Origin: Serratia entomophila
Lineage (GTDB): Bacteria > Pseudomonadota > Gammaproteobacteria > Enterobacterales > Enterobacteriaceae
DNA: 64,000 nucleotides
Direction of reading: 5' to 3'
Assembly: GCF_021462285.1 (NCBI RefSeq)
Contig: NZ_CP082787.1
Location: 3,286,001-3,350,000 of the forward strand
Shown here: piece after piece, positions 53,698-63,054 of the stretch
Position numbering within the stretch: the stretch's first letter is position 1
Layout of the letters: each line of letters begins with the position of its first letter
Notes under the pieces: generated by a model
The model's input: only the letters and a program-made list of their open reading frames with translations
Databases searched by the model: none
Told to the model about the DNA's origin: nothing
Program-made: the position numbers and the translations under genes

Positions 53698-55185
53698 ATG
53701 AACACGATCGCCAACTCACCGCTGCCGGCCGCCGTTCAACGGCCGCAGTATGACCGCCGCGCCCTGCGCAGCCGTATAGTCCATCTCGGTTTCGGCGCTT
53801 TTCACCGCGCCCACCAGGCGCTGCTGACCGACCGGGTGCTGAATCGCCAGGGCGGCGACTGGGGGATTTGCGAAATCAGCCTGTCCGGCGGCGTGCCGCT
53901 GTTTGAGGCACTGCGCCGGCAGGAGCATCTGTACAGCGTGCTGGAGAAAGGGGCCGGCGGGGATCAGGCCATTATCGTCGGCGCGGTGCATGAGAGCCTG
54001 CACCGCAAGCTGGAAGGCATCGAAGCGGTGCTGGAGAAACTGGCGGAACCCCAGGTAGCGATCGTGTCGATGACCATCACCGAAAAAGGTTACTGTATCG
54101 AGCCCGGCAGCGGCCGGTTAGATCTGCAACACCCGGGGATCGGCGCCGATCTGGCCAACCCGCAGCAACCGACAACCGTGCCGGGCATTCTGGTGGAAGC
54201 GCTGCAGCGGCGGCGCGTGCGCGCGCTGCCTGCGTTCACCCTGCTCTCCTGCGACAATATTCCGGAAAACGGCCACGTGCTGCGCAGCGCGGTGCTCGAT
54301 CTGGCTCAGGCGCGCGATCCCGCCCTCGCCGAGTGGATCGCGCGCACGGTGACCTTCCCCAGCACCATGGTGGACCGCATCGTGCCGGCGGCCACGCCGC
54401 AAACGCTGGATGAGATCGCCGCCGCGCTGGGCGGCGTGCGCGACGAATGCGCCATCGCCTGCGAGCCCTTTATCCAGTGGGTGGTAGAGGATAATTTCGC
54501 CGCCGGCCGCCCGGCATGGGAGCTGGCCGGCGTGCAGCTGGTAGACAACGTGTTGCCCTTCGAGCAAATGAAGCTGCGCATGCTGAACGGCAGCCACTCG
54601 TTTTTGGCCTATCTCGGCTACCTGGCGGGCTATCAGTACGTCAACGAGTGCATGGAAGATGAATATTACCGCCGCGCCGCGCACCATCTGATGCTGAACG
54701 AACAGGCGCCGACCCTGAGCGTTAGCGGCATCGATCTGGCGGCCTACGCCGCCGAGCTGATCGCCCGTTACAGCAACCCGGCGTTGCAGCATCGCACCTG
54801 GCAAATCGCCATGGACGGCACGCAGAAGCTGCCGCAGCGCATGCTGGACTCCATTCGCTGGCACCTGCAGCACGGCGGCGATTATGCCGGCCTGGCGCTG
54901 GGGGTCGCAGGCTGGATGCGCTACGTCGGCGGCGTGGACGACGCCGGACAGCGGATCGACATCCGCGATCCGCTGCTGCCGATTTTGCAGCAGCAGGCCG
55001 AGCGCACGCCGGATAATCAGCAGCGTGTGCTGGCGCTGCTGCGGCTTACGTCGGTTTTCGGCGAGCAGTTGCCGGCTGATGAGGCCTTTGTCGCGGCGGT
55101 GACCCGCGCTTATCTGTCGCTGCGCGATCGCGGCGCGCGCCAGACGATAAAAGAGTGGGTGGTGGAACGGCGGATATCGGCCTGA
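53698..55185 (+). CDS. yeiQ: Mannitol dehydrogenase-family oxidoreductase YeiQ (fructuronate/mannonate oxidoreductase type)
   Basis: 495 residues. The N-terminal NAD domain (RIVHLGFGAFHRAHQALLTD) and the C-terminal Mannitol_dh_C domain (MKLRMLNGSHSFLAYLGYLA) match YeiQ, UxuB and UxaB. In E. coli yeiQ follows yeiP, as here. Divergent uxuA suggests it works as the fructuronate reductase (UxuB) that makes D-mannonate. The second ATG of the ATGCATG pair (53698) is in frame and follows TGGGAG. Confidence 0.9.
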   Translation: MNTIANSPLPAAVQRPQYDRRALRSRIVHLGFGAFHRAHQALLTDRVLNRQGGDWGICEISLSGGVPLFEALRRQEHLYSVLEKGAGGDQAIIVGAVHESLHRKLEGIEAVLEKLAEPQVAIVSMTITEKGYCIEPGSGRLDLQHPGIGADLANPQQPTTVPGILVEALQRRRVRALPAFTLLSCDNIPENGHVLRSAVLDLAQARDPALAEWIARTVTFPSTMVDRIVPAATPQTLDEIAAALGGVRDECAIACEPFIQWVVEDNFAAGRPAWELAGVQLVDNVLPFEQMKLRMLNGSHSFLAYLGYLAGYQYVNECMEDEYYRRAAHHLMLNEQAPTLSVSGIDLAAYAAELIARYSNPALQHRTWQIAMDGTQKLPQRMLDSIRWHLQHGGDYAGLALGVAGWMRYVGGVDDAGQRIDIRDPLLPILQQQAERTPDNQQRVLALLRLTSVFGEQLPADEAFVAAVTRAYLSLRDRGARQTIKEWVVERRISA

Positions 55186-55227
55186 GGATAGCCATGCCGG
55201 CGCAACGCTCCGGCATGGCGGAACGAC

Positions 55228-55536
55228 TTAACGATAAACGACCGTCATAATGGCAAGTTTCTTCTGCTGATCTGCCCACTTCATTTCGGTGGTACCGAGA
55301 TTAAGCGGCAACTCTTTGCGTGTAGCGTCAAAAGTGGACAAGGTTTGCTGGGCCTGATAGCGCTGGCCGTTGCGATAACACTGCGTCTTCGCCTTAGAAT
55401 CCGCAATACTTACCGTGCAAGGACTTTCTACGATAGAACCGACAAAGCGAATCACCCCGCCGTTTCCCCCCGCCTGACTTACTGCCGTCCATGAAAACAA
55501 CATTCCTGCGATCAAAAATAACCGAAAGACATTCAT
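55228..55536 (-). CDS. Short type 1 pilin-like secreted protein
   Basis: 102 residues. A signal peptide (1-22, ending SQA) precedes GGVIRFVGSIVESPCTVSIA, the N-terminal strand of FimA-like pilins with the first Cys; the second Cys (TQCYRNG) comes about 16 residues later. It ends with a hydrophobic beta strand (IMTVVYR) as pilins do, yet the total is well below the usual 150-180 residues. No chaperone or usher gene is near. It may be a minimal orphan pilin or a secreted protein that borrowed the fold. Confidence 0.7.
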   Translation of the reverse strand: MNVFRLFLIAGMLFSWTAVSQAGGNGGVIRFVGSIVESPCTVSIADSKAKTQCYRNGQRYQAQQTLSTFDATRKELPLNLGTTEMKWADQQKKLAIMTVVYR

Positions 55537-55844
55537 GGCAACCTCATTTTTAGTTAAGCCAATTTAAACATAGAGGATCTTGTTAAGAATAATCGCAAGG
55601 AAAGGAGATTTATTTGTCGGGTAATCGGGTAATTAACAACGTAAAAACAAGCTACTAACCCCAACACTTTGCAGCTAACGCCGAGCTTTATCTAGGAATT
55701 ATCCTGCTTTTAGCGGTGGATTTTGCCGGTTGAAAAGCGCATCGTAGCGTGCAAAATTTGCGAGATGGCGCACATTCATTAAAGCGCCGGGCGGCCAACG
55801 CGCCGCCTATTGAACAGATGAACTTTTGCAATCGGGAATGAGCG
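55537..55844. other. Intergenic stretch upstream of yeiR
   Basis: 308 bases, AT-rich near the pilin-like gene and GC-rich near yeiR. Short frames (e.g. 55688-56122 on the minus strand) have no recognisable product. No clear operator was found. Confidence 0.5.
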
Positions 55845-56819
55845 ATGACCAAAACCAACCTGATTACCGGCTTCCTCGGCAGCGGTAAAACCACCACCAT
55901 CCGCCACTTGCTGGCGCAAAAGCCCGAGCATGAGCGCTGGGCGGTATTGGTGAACGAGTTCGGCGAAATCGGCATCGACGGCGCGCTGCTGGCGGACAGC
56001 GGCGCCGTGCTTAAAGAGATCCCCGGCGGCTGCATGTGCTGCGTGAACGGGCTGCCGATGCAGGTCGGGTTAAATATGCTGCTGCAACAGGCTAAACCGG
56101 ACCGCCTGCTGATCGAACCCACCGGGCTCGGCCATCCGAAGCAGATCCTGTCGTTGCTGACGCAGGACAGCTACGCCGGCTGGATCGATTTGCAGGCTAC
56201 CCTGTGCCTGTTGGATGCCCGCCAGCTGAGCCAGCCCCGTTACCGCGAGAATGAAAACTTTCGCGATCAGCTGGCGGCGGCTGACGTCATCATCGCCAGC
56301 AAAAGCGACACTTACCAAGCGGAAGACCTGCAGGCGCTGCAGGCATGGAGGGCGCAAGACAGCCTGCAACGGCCCTGCCATCGCATCGAGCAAGGGCGGG
56401 CCGAGGTAGCCTGGCTGGATCTCCCGCGCACGAATCGCACAGAATTACCGGATGCGCAGCAGCATCATAGCCATGCTAAAACGCAGGGCCTGGGCGCGCT
56501 GCGGCTGCCGGAAAACTCACGCTGGCGCCGGGCGCTCAACCAGGGGCAAGGATTTACCAGCTGCGGATGGATTTTTGACGCCGACACCCAGTTCGATACC
56601 GTCGGCTTTATGGAGTGGGTGCGGCTGGCACCGGTGGATCGCGCCAAAGGCGTGGTGCGCATCGCAGAAGGCACGCTGGTGATCAACCGCCAAGGGCAAG
56701 ATCTCAGTATAGAAACCCGCCCAGTGGCGCCGCTCGACAGCCGAATTGAGCTGATCCACAGTGAAAATGCCGACTGGAACGCCCTGCAATCAGCATTGTT
56801 TAAGATTCGTTTAAACTAA
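55845..56819 (+). CDS. yeiR: G3E-family zinc-binding GTPase YeiR
   Basis: 324 residues (E. coli YeiR 328). Walker A GFLGSGKTTTIRHLLAQ, the metal motif GGCMCCVNG (CxCC), the guanine motif ASKSD and a C-terminal CobW domain, with a His-rich stretch (QQHHSHAK). It is a metallochaperone-type GTPase that binds zinc. Order with yeiQ and lpxT as in E. coli. Confidence 0.93.
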   Translation: MTKTNLITGFLGSGKTTTIRHLLAQKPEHERWAVLVNEFGEIGIDGALLADSGAVLKEIPGGCMCCVNGLPMQVGLNMLLQQAKPDRLLIEPTGLGHPKQILSLLTQDSYAGWIDLQATLCLLDARQLSQPRYRENENFRDQLAAADVIIASKSDTYQAEDLQALQAWRAQDSLQRPCHRIEQGRAEVAWLDLPRTNRTELPDAQQHHSHAKTQGLGALRLPENSRWRRALNQGQGFTSCGWIFDADTQFDTVGFMEWVRLAPVDRAKGVVRIAEGTLVINRQGQDLSIETRPVAPLDSRIELIHSENADWNALQSALFKIRLN

Positions 56820-56923
56820 TATCACTACCGTTGTACCCCAGCGGTTTTCAGGCCCGGCGGCATCGCCGGCTGAAAATCGCTGAGCATTATTATTATTTAT
56901 TTATACTGCCAACAGGTTATGTC

Positions 56924-57634
56924 ATGACGCGCCGCAATTTACCCCTCATCATTTTATTAAACTTACTGGGCATTGCGCTGTTTCTGTCCTGGTTCTTGCC
57001 GGCTAACCATGGCGAATGGTTTACGCTGGACTCCACGATTTTCTTTTTCTTTAATCGCCATCTGGCGAGCGATCCGGCGTTTTTGCACCTGGTCGCCATC
57101 ACCAACAACCGCGCATTCGACGTGATTTCACTGCTCGCCATGGGGCTGCTGTACCTGTGTTTCTACCTGAAACGGGACGCCGCCGGCCGCCGCCGCCTGC
57201 TGGTTACCGGCGTGGTGATGCTGCTCACTGCGGTAGTGTTAAACCAGCTCGGCCATCTGCTGCCGGTGAAGCACCCTAGCCCAACGCTGTCCTTTGACAA
57301 TATCAACCGCGTCAGCGAACTGACCGGCATCCCCACCAAGGATGCCTCCAGCGACAGCTTCCCCGGCGACCACGGCATGATGCTGATGATCTTCTCCTGC
57401 TTTATGCTGCGCTACTTCAACCGCCGCGCCTTCGCCGTGGCGCTGCTGATCACCCTGGCATTCTCGTTGCCGCGGGTCATGATCGGTGCGCATTGGTTCA
57501 CGGATATCGCCGTAGGTTCACTGTCGGTCGTGCTGGTCGGTGCCAGCTGGTGCCTGATGACGCCGCTCAGTGACAGGTTGATCGATGGCTTGAATCGCCT
57601 GCTGCCCGGCAAGCATCGACCGGGCCAACCATAA
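56924..57634 (+). CDS. lpxT: Kdo2-lipid A phosphotransferase LpxT
   Basis: 236 residues (E. coli 237), PAP2 family, about six membrane segments. The phosphatase motifs are KHPSPTLSFDN, SSDSFPGDHGMM and RVMIGAHWFTDIAVG. It adds a second phosphate to the lipid A 1-phosphate on the periplasmic face, using undecaprenyl diphosphate. Start ATG 56924; the longer frame is not conserved. Confidence 0.93.
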   Translation: MTRRNLPLIILLNLLGIALFLSWFLPANHGEWFTLDSTIFFFFNRHLASDPAFLHLVAITNNRAFDVISLLAMGLLYLCFYLKRDAAGRRRLLVTGVVMLLTAVVLNQLGHLLPVKHPSPTLSFDNINRVSELTGIPTKDASSDSFPGDHGMMLMIFSCFMLRYFNRRAFAVALLITLAFSLPRVMIGAHWFTDIAVGSLSVVLVGASWCLMTPLSDRLIDGLNRLLPGKHRPGQP

Positions 57635-58042
57635 CCAGCGATTATGACTACCGGGAGGCTCCCCGCCTCCCGATTATCCTCCCCGCCACCCGACGTTTAT
57701 TTCGGTATCAGTACGTTAACCTTTTCGTCACCTGATTCGCATCAAATCATCACAACGGGCATTCAGCGTTTTTTATATGAAGATTTACATTATGTTACAT
57801 CACAAATTCATATAAGAAAGGCGAGAAAAAGGCTCGCAATCCCCTATTTGTTCCGGTAATCTCAGATGCGTTTGTGCCTGGTTTAACTCGACTCAGCATT
57901 AAATCCGCTAAAAGTGTGCGTTCCAGCACGTTTTCAGGGGTAAGCGATTGTCGATGCAACAGGTGCAGATTAGTCTCGTTCCGTTTGGCATTTTTCAGGT
58001 AGCGACTTTCGTCGTTAAGGACTTCAAGGGAAAACAACAACA
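57635..58042. other. Long leader region upstream of mepS
   Basis: 408 bases without a gene. A GC hairpin (57652-57672, CGGGAGG/CCTCCCG) lies right after lpxT. The remainder is AT-rich around 57770-57830 and holds the mepS promoter and a leader of perhaps 200 bases; the reverse frame across 57795-58043 has no product look. Confidence 0.5.
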
Positions 58043-58618
58043 ATGGTCAAATCTCAACCGTTTCTGAGATATTTTTTGCGGGCAGTCCCTGCAATTGCCG
58101 CAGCGGTATTGCTCTCCGCCTGTAGCTCGACTCACACTTCGAACTTGAATAACGCACAAACTGAGATGCGTGCAGTTAATGACAAAGACGGTCTTTTACT
58201 GCAAGCCTCTCAGGATGAATTCGAAGCTATGGTCCGTAACGTTGACGTTAAGTCAAAGATTATGGATCAGTATGCCGACTGGAAAGGCGTTCGCTACCGT
58301 TTAGGCGGTGAAACCAAGCGCGGCATCGATTGCTCGGCGTTTGTACAGCGCACCTTCCGCGAACAGTTTGGCATGGATTTACCGCGCTCTACCTACGAAC
58401 AGGAAGACCTCGGCAAGAAAATCCAGCGCACCAAGCTGCGCCCCGGCGATTTAGTGCTGTTCCGCGCCGGCTCTACCGGGCGCCATGTCGGCATCTATTT
58501 AGGTAACGATCAGTTTGTTCATGCCTCAACCAGCAACGGCGTGATGATTTCAAAACTCAGCGATAACTACTGGAATAAGCGTTATCGTGAAGCCCGCCGG
58601 GTGCTGACCAGCAGCTGA
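58043..58618 (+). CDS. mepS: Murein DD-endopeptidase MepS (Spr)
   Basis: 191 residues. A lipoprotein signal with LLSAC (lipidated Cys26 region) precedes the NlpC/P60 domain. Catalytic Cys97 (GIDCSAF), His148 (RHVGIYLG) and His160 (FVHAS) are present. It cuts cross-links between peptidoglycan stems to let the cell wall grow. Same place as in E. coli, after lpxT. Confidence 0.95.
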   Translation: MVKSQPFLRYFLRAVPAIAAAVLLSACSSTHTSNLNNAQTEMRAVNDKDGLLLQASQDEFEAMVRNVDVKSKIMDQYADWKGVRYRLGGETKRGIDCSAFVQRTFREQFGMDLPRSTYEQEDLGKKIQRTKLRPGDLVLFRAGSTGRHVGIYLGNDQFVHASTSNGVMISKLSDNYWNKRYREARRVLTSS

Positions 58619-58661
58619 CGGCGCAAAACCTGAAAGTCCTGAATACCAAACGAGCGATAAG

Positions 58662-58688
58662 ACGCCGCCCCCGGGCGGCGTTTTTTTT
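58662..58688 (+). terminator. Terminator after mepS
   Basis: 9-bp stem ACGCCGCCC/GGGCGGCGT with a two-base loop, then a run of eight T. Confidence 0.92.
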
Positions 58689-58773
58689 CCGCAGGCACCG
58701 GCCGCAATCTCTGTGATGTGCCCCCTGCCCCGACGCCCCGGTTGTTTAGCCAGCCATATAAACGGAGCCTACT

Positions 58774-59427
58774 TTGAGCGTTCATCGCGATCCCCCCGCT
58801 AAAAGCGCGCGCAAAAACGATCCCGAAGGTCTAAAGCAGCGCATCTTCGAAAGCGCACTGGCGGAGTTTTCCGAAGCCGGGCTAAAAGGCGCACGCCTTG
58901 AGCGCATCGCCGAGCAGGCAGGCACCACCAAACGCATGGTGGTTTACCATTTCAAAAATAAAGAAGCGCTGTATATCGCAGTGCTGGAATATGCTTATAC
59001 CCATATTCGGCAAGATGAAATGGCGCTCAACCTGGAGACCCTGCCGCCCATGCAGGCAATGCGGCGCCTGGCGGAAGCCAGCTTCGACTACCATGCGGCG
59101 CACCCGGCTTTTATTCGCCTGGTCAGCCTGGAAAACATGCAGCGCGGCCAGTACGCCCGCCAATCGGAGAAATTGAAGCAGCTTAATACCAGCGCGCTGC
59201 AAACGCTGGAGAATATTCTGCAACGCGGCGTGCGGGAAGGCGTCTTTACCGGCGACGTCCATGCCCGCGATTTGCACCGCATCATCAGTTCGCTGTGTTT
59301 CCATCACGCCGCCAACCAATATACTTTTGATACATTGTTTGAAGGAAATCGCACCGCCGATGAGAAACTCGCCTATTATCGTCAAATGACGATAACGGTA
59401 GTTATGCGTTATTTAAACGGCGACTGA
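58774..59427 (+). CDS. TetR-family transcriptional regulator
   Basis: 217 residues, starting with TTG seven bases after GGAG. The helix-turn-helix (residues 22-65: LAEFSEAGLKGARLERIAEQ, AGTTKRMVVYHFKNKEALYI) is typical; the C-terminal ligand domain is not diagnostic. It is inserted between mepS and pdeN, which are adjacent in E. coli. The target is unknown; no divergent partner gene is close, so it may be autoregulatory or act elsewhere. Confidence 0.85.
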   Translation: MSVHRDPPAKSARKNDPEGLKQRIFESALAEFSEAGLKGARLERIAEQAGTTKRMVVYHFKNKEALYIAVLEYAYTHIRQDEMALNLETLPPMQAMRRLAEASFDYHAAHPAFIRLVSLENMQRGQYARQSEKLKQLNTSALQTLENILQRGVREGVFTGDVHARDLHRIISSLCFHHAANQYTFDTLFEGNRTADEKLAYYRQMTITVVMRYLNGD

Positions 59428-59561
59428 GCAACGCGGGAAAAATGCCCGGTGCGCAGCGGCGGATAGCGATGAAAAATGATTGAAATATCGGCAGCAAGAT
59501 ATATTAAGCCATACCACCATAACAAGAACAGATGGTTACACCATCCTCAGGGGGCACGTTT

Positions 59562-61148
59562 ATGGGCTTGAAAAGGGCATTTGCCCGCAGCGTGTCGCGC
59601 AGACAGCGCAGCCTGGTTAAGAGCAGCATTGCTGCCCTGGTATTTTTTATCCTCTTTACCGCGATAACCCTATTTCTTATTACCCATCAGCGCATGCAAT
59701 ATCAACACGCCGTGGAAGAGCGCACGCAAAAATTCACCCTGAGTTATATCGGTCGCCTGACGGGCATTATGCAACAGATGCTGCCGCTGACCGCCAAGCA
59801 CTGCGTGTCCAGCCAGGGGGACATTACCTATCAGGCGGCGTTCACCCCCGGCGTGCGCACCTTTTTACTGGTGAGAAACGGCTTCGCCTACTGCTCCTCC
59901 GCGACCGGCGACATGATGGTGTCGCTGAAAAACCTTTACCCGGAAATCGACGCCGGCCAAAACCTGGATCTTAAGCTGCAGCAGGGTACCCCCATGGTGC
60001 CGGATAAACCGGCGATCGCCCTCTGGCTGCGCCAGCCCGGCGGCCAAGACGCCGGTATTCTGGCCACGCTGGACGTCGATCTGATGCCCTACCTGCTGTT
60101 CACCTCGCACGATGAACAAGCGCCGGGCATCGCCATCGTCATGGGCGAGCGAGCGCTGACCACCTTCAGCCCTAACCTGATGCCGGTCAGCCAGCTGCCG
60201 CAAGATAAGGCGGATCGCCTGGTGATCCCCGGCCTGCCGTTAACCATTTTGTTTTACAACGAAAAACTGACGCCCAACGATATCCGCCTGACCCTGTTGG
60301 GCAGCCTGGTGCTGTCGCTGATGATCGGCGTGCTTTGCTACTACATGCTGCTGTTGCGCCTAAGCCCCGAGCGCGCGCTGCTGCGCGGCATCAGGCGCAA
60401 TGAATTTTTTATCGAATATCAGCCGGTATTCCATACCCGCAGCGGCACCATCGGCGGCCTGGAGGCGCTGATCCGCTGGCAGCACCCGCTCGAAGGACGC
60501 ATACCGCCGGACTTGTTCATCCCCTACGCAGAAAGCGCCGGGCTGATCGTGCCCCTGACCCGCCATCTGTTCAGCCTGATTGCCGCCGATGCGCCGCAGC
60601 TGGCCAAAGCGTTGCCGAAAGGCGCCAAAATCGGCCTCAACATTTCCCCTTCCCATCTCAGCTCGCCCTCATTCCACCAGGACGTGTATGAACTGCTGGC
60701 GCAGCTGCCGGGCGACTACTTTACGCTGGTGTTTGAAATTACCGAACGCGGGATGGTAGAGGAAGAGAGCGCGCTGGCAGAGTTCGACTGGCTGCACAAA
60801 CAGGGCATCGAGATCGCCATCGATGACTTCGGCACCGGCCACAGCGCGCTGATCTACCTTGAGCGTTTCAGCATGGACTACCTGAAAATCGACCGCGGCT
60901 TCGTCAATTCGATCGGCCAGGACACCGTTACGGCGCCGGTGCTGGACGCGGTAATTTCGCTGGCCAAGAAGCTGAAGATGCTCACCGTTGCCGAAGGGGT
61001 GGAAAGCGCCGAACAGATGCATTTTCTGCAGGAGCATGACGTTAACTATATGCAGGGTTATTATTTCAGCAAACCGCTGCGCCTGGAAGATTTCGTCACC
61101 TACTGCAACGCCAATCAGGTGTTTGATTATCAGACGCTACCCGTCTGA
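59562..61148 (+). CDS. pdeN: CSS-motif EAL c-di-GMP phosphodiesterase PdeN (Rtn)
   Basis: 528 residues (E. coli PdeN 518). Two membrane segments (about residues 24-45 and 248-270) flank a periplasmic CSS domain with Cys residues in KHCVSS and YCSSATG, which form a redox-sensitive bond in this family. The EAL domain is complete: GGLEALIRWQHP, ITERGM, DDFGTGHSAL, KIDRGF, AEGVES. It degrades c-di-GMP. The start ATG 59562 follows AGGGGG. Confidence 0.93.
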   Translation: MGLKRAFARSVSRRQRSLVKSSIAALVFFILFTAITLFLITHQRMQYQHAVEERTQKFTLSYIGRLTGIMQQMLPLTAKHCVSSQGDITYQAAFTPGVRTFLLVRNGFAYCSSATGDMMVSLKNLYPEIDAGQNLDLKLQQGTPMVPDKPAIALWLRQPGGQDAGILATLDVDLMPYLLFTSHDEQAPGIAIVMGERALTTFSPNLMPVSQLPQDKADRLVIPGLPLTILFYNEKLTPNDIRLTLLGSLVLSLMIGVLCYYMLLLRLSPERALLRGIRRNEFFIEYQPVFHTRSGTIGGLEALIRWQHPLEGRIPPDLFIPYAESAGLIVPLTRHLFSLIAADAPQLAKALPKGAKIGLNISPSHLSSPSFHQDVYELLAQLPGDYFTLVFEITERGMVEEESALAEFDWLHKQGIEIAIDDFGTGHSALIYLERFSMDYLKIDRGFVNSIGQDTVTAPVLDAVISLAKKLKMLTVAEGVESAEQMHFLQEHDVNYMQGYYFSKPLRLEDFVTYCNANQVFDYQTLPV

Positions 61149-61235
61149 TCTTTAAACTTCTTTACCCTGCGCCACGCGGAGAATGTTATGCTGGGCGCCA
61201 GTTAATATCATTACACAGCAGGAGCTTACCGTCTG

Positions 61236-63044
61236 ATGTCCGTGCGCGTTTTTGCTGCCCTGGTGCTCTCGGCACTCAGTTTTGGCCTGCGGGCCGAAAC
61301 GCTCAATGAAAGCTACGCTTTCGCCCTGATCGGTGAGCCGAAATACGCCACCGACTTCAGCCATTTCGACTACGTCAACCCGGCGGCGCCCAAGGGCGGC
61401 GACGTGCGGCTGTCGGCCATCGGCACCTACGACAACTTTAACCGTTTCGCCACCCGCGGCGTGCCCGGCGAGCGAACGGAACAGCTCAACGACGCCCTGT
61501 TTACCACCTCTGACGATGAGATCGGCAGCTACTATCCGCTGGTCGCCGAATCCGCCCGTTATCCGGCCGATATGCGCTGGGTCGAGGTGGATATCAACGC
61601 CCGCGCGCGTTTCCACGACGGCAGCCCAATCACCGCCGCCGACGTCGCCTTCACCTTCAACAAATTCATGACCGAAGGCGTGCCGCAGTTTCGCATTATT
61701 TATAAGGGCGTCACCGTCAAGGCCATCTCGCGTTTGACGGTGCGGATGGAGTTCCCGCAGCCGGACAAAGAAAAAATGCTGGGGTTGTTCGGCCTGCCGG
61801 TCCTGCCGGCCAGCTTCTGGAAAGATCACCTGCTCAACGAACCGCTCAATACGCCGCCGCTGGGCAGTGGCCCCTATAAAATCAGCGACTATCGCCTCGG
61901 CCAATACATCACCTACCAGCGGGTACGCGACTATTGGGCGGCCAACCTGCCGGTCAACCGCGGCCGTTACAACTTCGACAGCATTCGCTACGACTACTAT
62001 CTCGACGATAAAGTGGCGCTGGAAGCCTTCAAGGCCGGCGCTTACGACTTCCGCGTCGAAGCCTCGCCCAAAAGCTGGGCCACCCAGTACCAGGGGGGCA
62101 ACTTTGCGCGCAACTACATCATCAAACAGGATGAAATCAACCAGTCGGCGCAAAACACCCGCTGGATGGCGTTCAATATCCAAAAGCCGCTGTTCGCCGA
62201 TCGTCGGGTGCGGCAGGCGATTACCCTGGCCTTCGACTTTGACTGGATGAACAAGGCGCTGTATTACAACGCCTATCAGCGCACCGACAGCTATTTCCAG
62301 AACACCCCCTACGCCGCCAGCGGTTATCCCGACGCCGCCGAGCTGGCGCTGCTGGCGCCGCTCAAGGGCCAGGTGCCGCCGGAAGTGTTCACCAGCATCT
62401 ACCGGCCGCCCTCCTCCGACGGCAGCGGCAATGACCGCCAGAACCTGCTGAAGGCCACCCAACTGCTGAAAGAAGCCGGCTGGGAAATCAAAAACCAAAA
62501 GCTGATCAACGTAAAAACCGGCCAGCCGTTCACCTTTGAGCTGATGTTGCTGACCGGCAGCAACTTCCAGTATGTGCTGCCATTCCAGCATAATTTGCAG
62601 CGGCTGGGCATCGATATGCAGCTTCGCGACGTTGACGCCACGCAATACATCCGCAGGATGCGTGAGCGCGATTTCGACATGATGTCGACGGTGTACACCG
62701 CGATGCCGTTCCCCAGCACCGATCTCCGGATCATCTGGGATTCCGAATACATCAATTCCAGCTATAACCGCCCAGGGGTGAAAGATCCGGCGGTCGATAG
62801 CCTGGTCAGGCAAGTGGCCCAGCATCAGGGCGACGAGAAAGCCCTGCTGCCGCTCGGCCGCGCGCTGGATCGGGTGCTGACCTGGAACATGTACATGGTG
62901 CCGATGTGGTATTCCAACCACGACCGCTACGCCTACTGGGACAAGTTCTCCGCGCCGCCTGTCCGCCCGGCATACGTTATCGGCTTCGACAACTGGTGGT
63001 TCGACGTCAACAAGGCGGCGCGCTTACCGGCACAACGGCAATAA
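61236..63044 (+). CDS. yejA: Oligopeptide/microcin C ABC transporter binding protein YejA
   Basis: 602 residues, SBP_bac_5 family. A signal peptide (residues 1-20, ...SFGLRA) precedes the peptide-binding core ([40 protein letters not shown]). It is the periplasmic receptor of the YejABEF importer for oligopeptides and, in E. coli, microcin C. Order with pdeN and yejB as in E. coli. Confidence 0.95.
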   Translation: MSVRVFAALVLSALSFGLRAETLNESYAFALIGEPKYATDFSHFDYVNPAAPKGGDVRLSAIGTYDNFNRFATRGVPGERTEQLNDALFTTSDDEIGSYYPLVAESARYPADMRWVEVDINARARFHDGSPITAADVAFTFNKFMTEGVPQFRIIYKGVTVKAISRLTVRMEFPQPDKEKMLGLFGLPVLPASFWKDHLLNEPLNTPPLGSGPYKISDYRLGQYITYQRVRDYWAANLPVNRGRYNFDSIRYDYYLDDKVALEAFKAGAYDFRVEASPKSWATQYQGGNFARNYIIKQDEINQSAQNTRWMAFNIQKPLFADRRVRQAITLAFDFDWMNKALYYNAYQRTDSYFQNTPYAASGYPDAAELALLAPLKGQVPPEVFTSIYRPPSSDGSGNDRQNLLKATQLLKEAGWEIKNQKLINVKTGQPFTFELMLLTGSNFQYVLPFQHNLQRLGIDMQLRDVDATQYIRRMRERDFDMMSTVYTAMPFPSTDLRIIWDSEYINSSYNRPGVKDPAVDSLVRQVAQHQGDEKALLPLGRALDRVLTWNMYMVPMWYSNHDRYAYWDKFSAPPVRPAYVIGFDNWWFDVNKAARLPAQRQ

Positions 63045-63054
63045 GGAGTCTGCG

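Noticed and set aside
57795..58043. 82-codon minus-strand frame in the mepS leader
   Set aside because: It starts at the mepS start itself, has no site for ribosomes and no family look.
61152..62921. Antisense frame of 589 codons opposite yejA
   Set aside because: Shadow of a clear yejA gene; composition is biased and no domain is visible.
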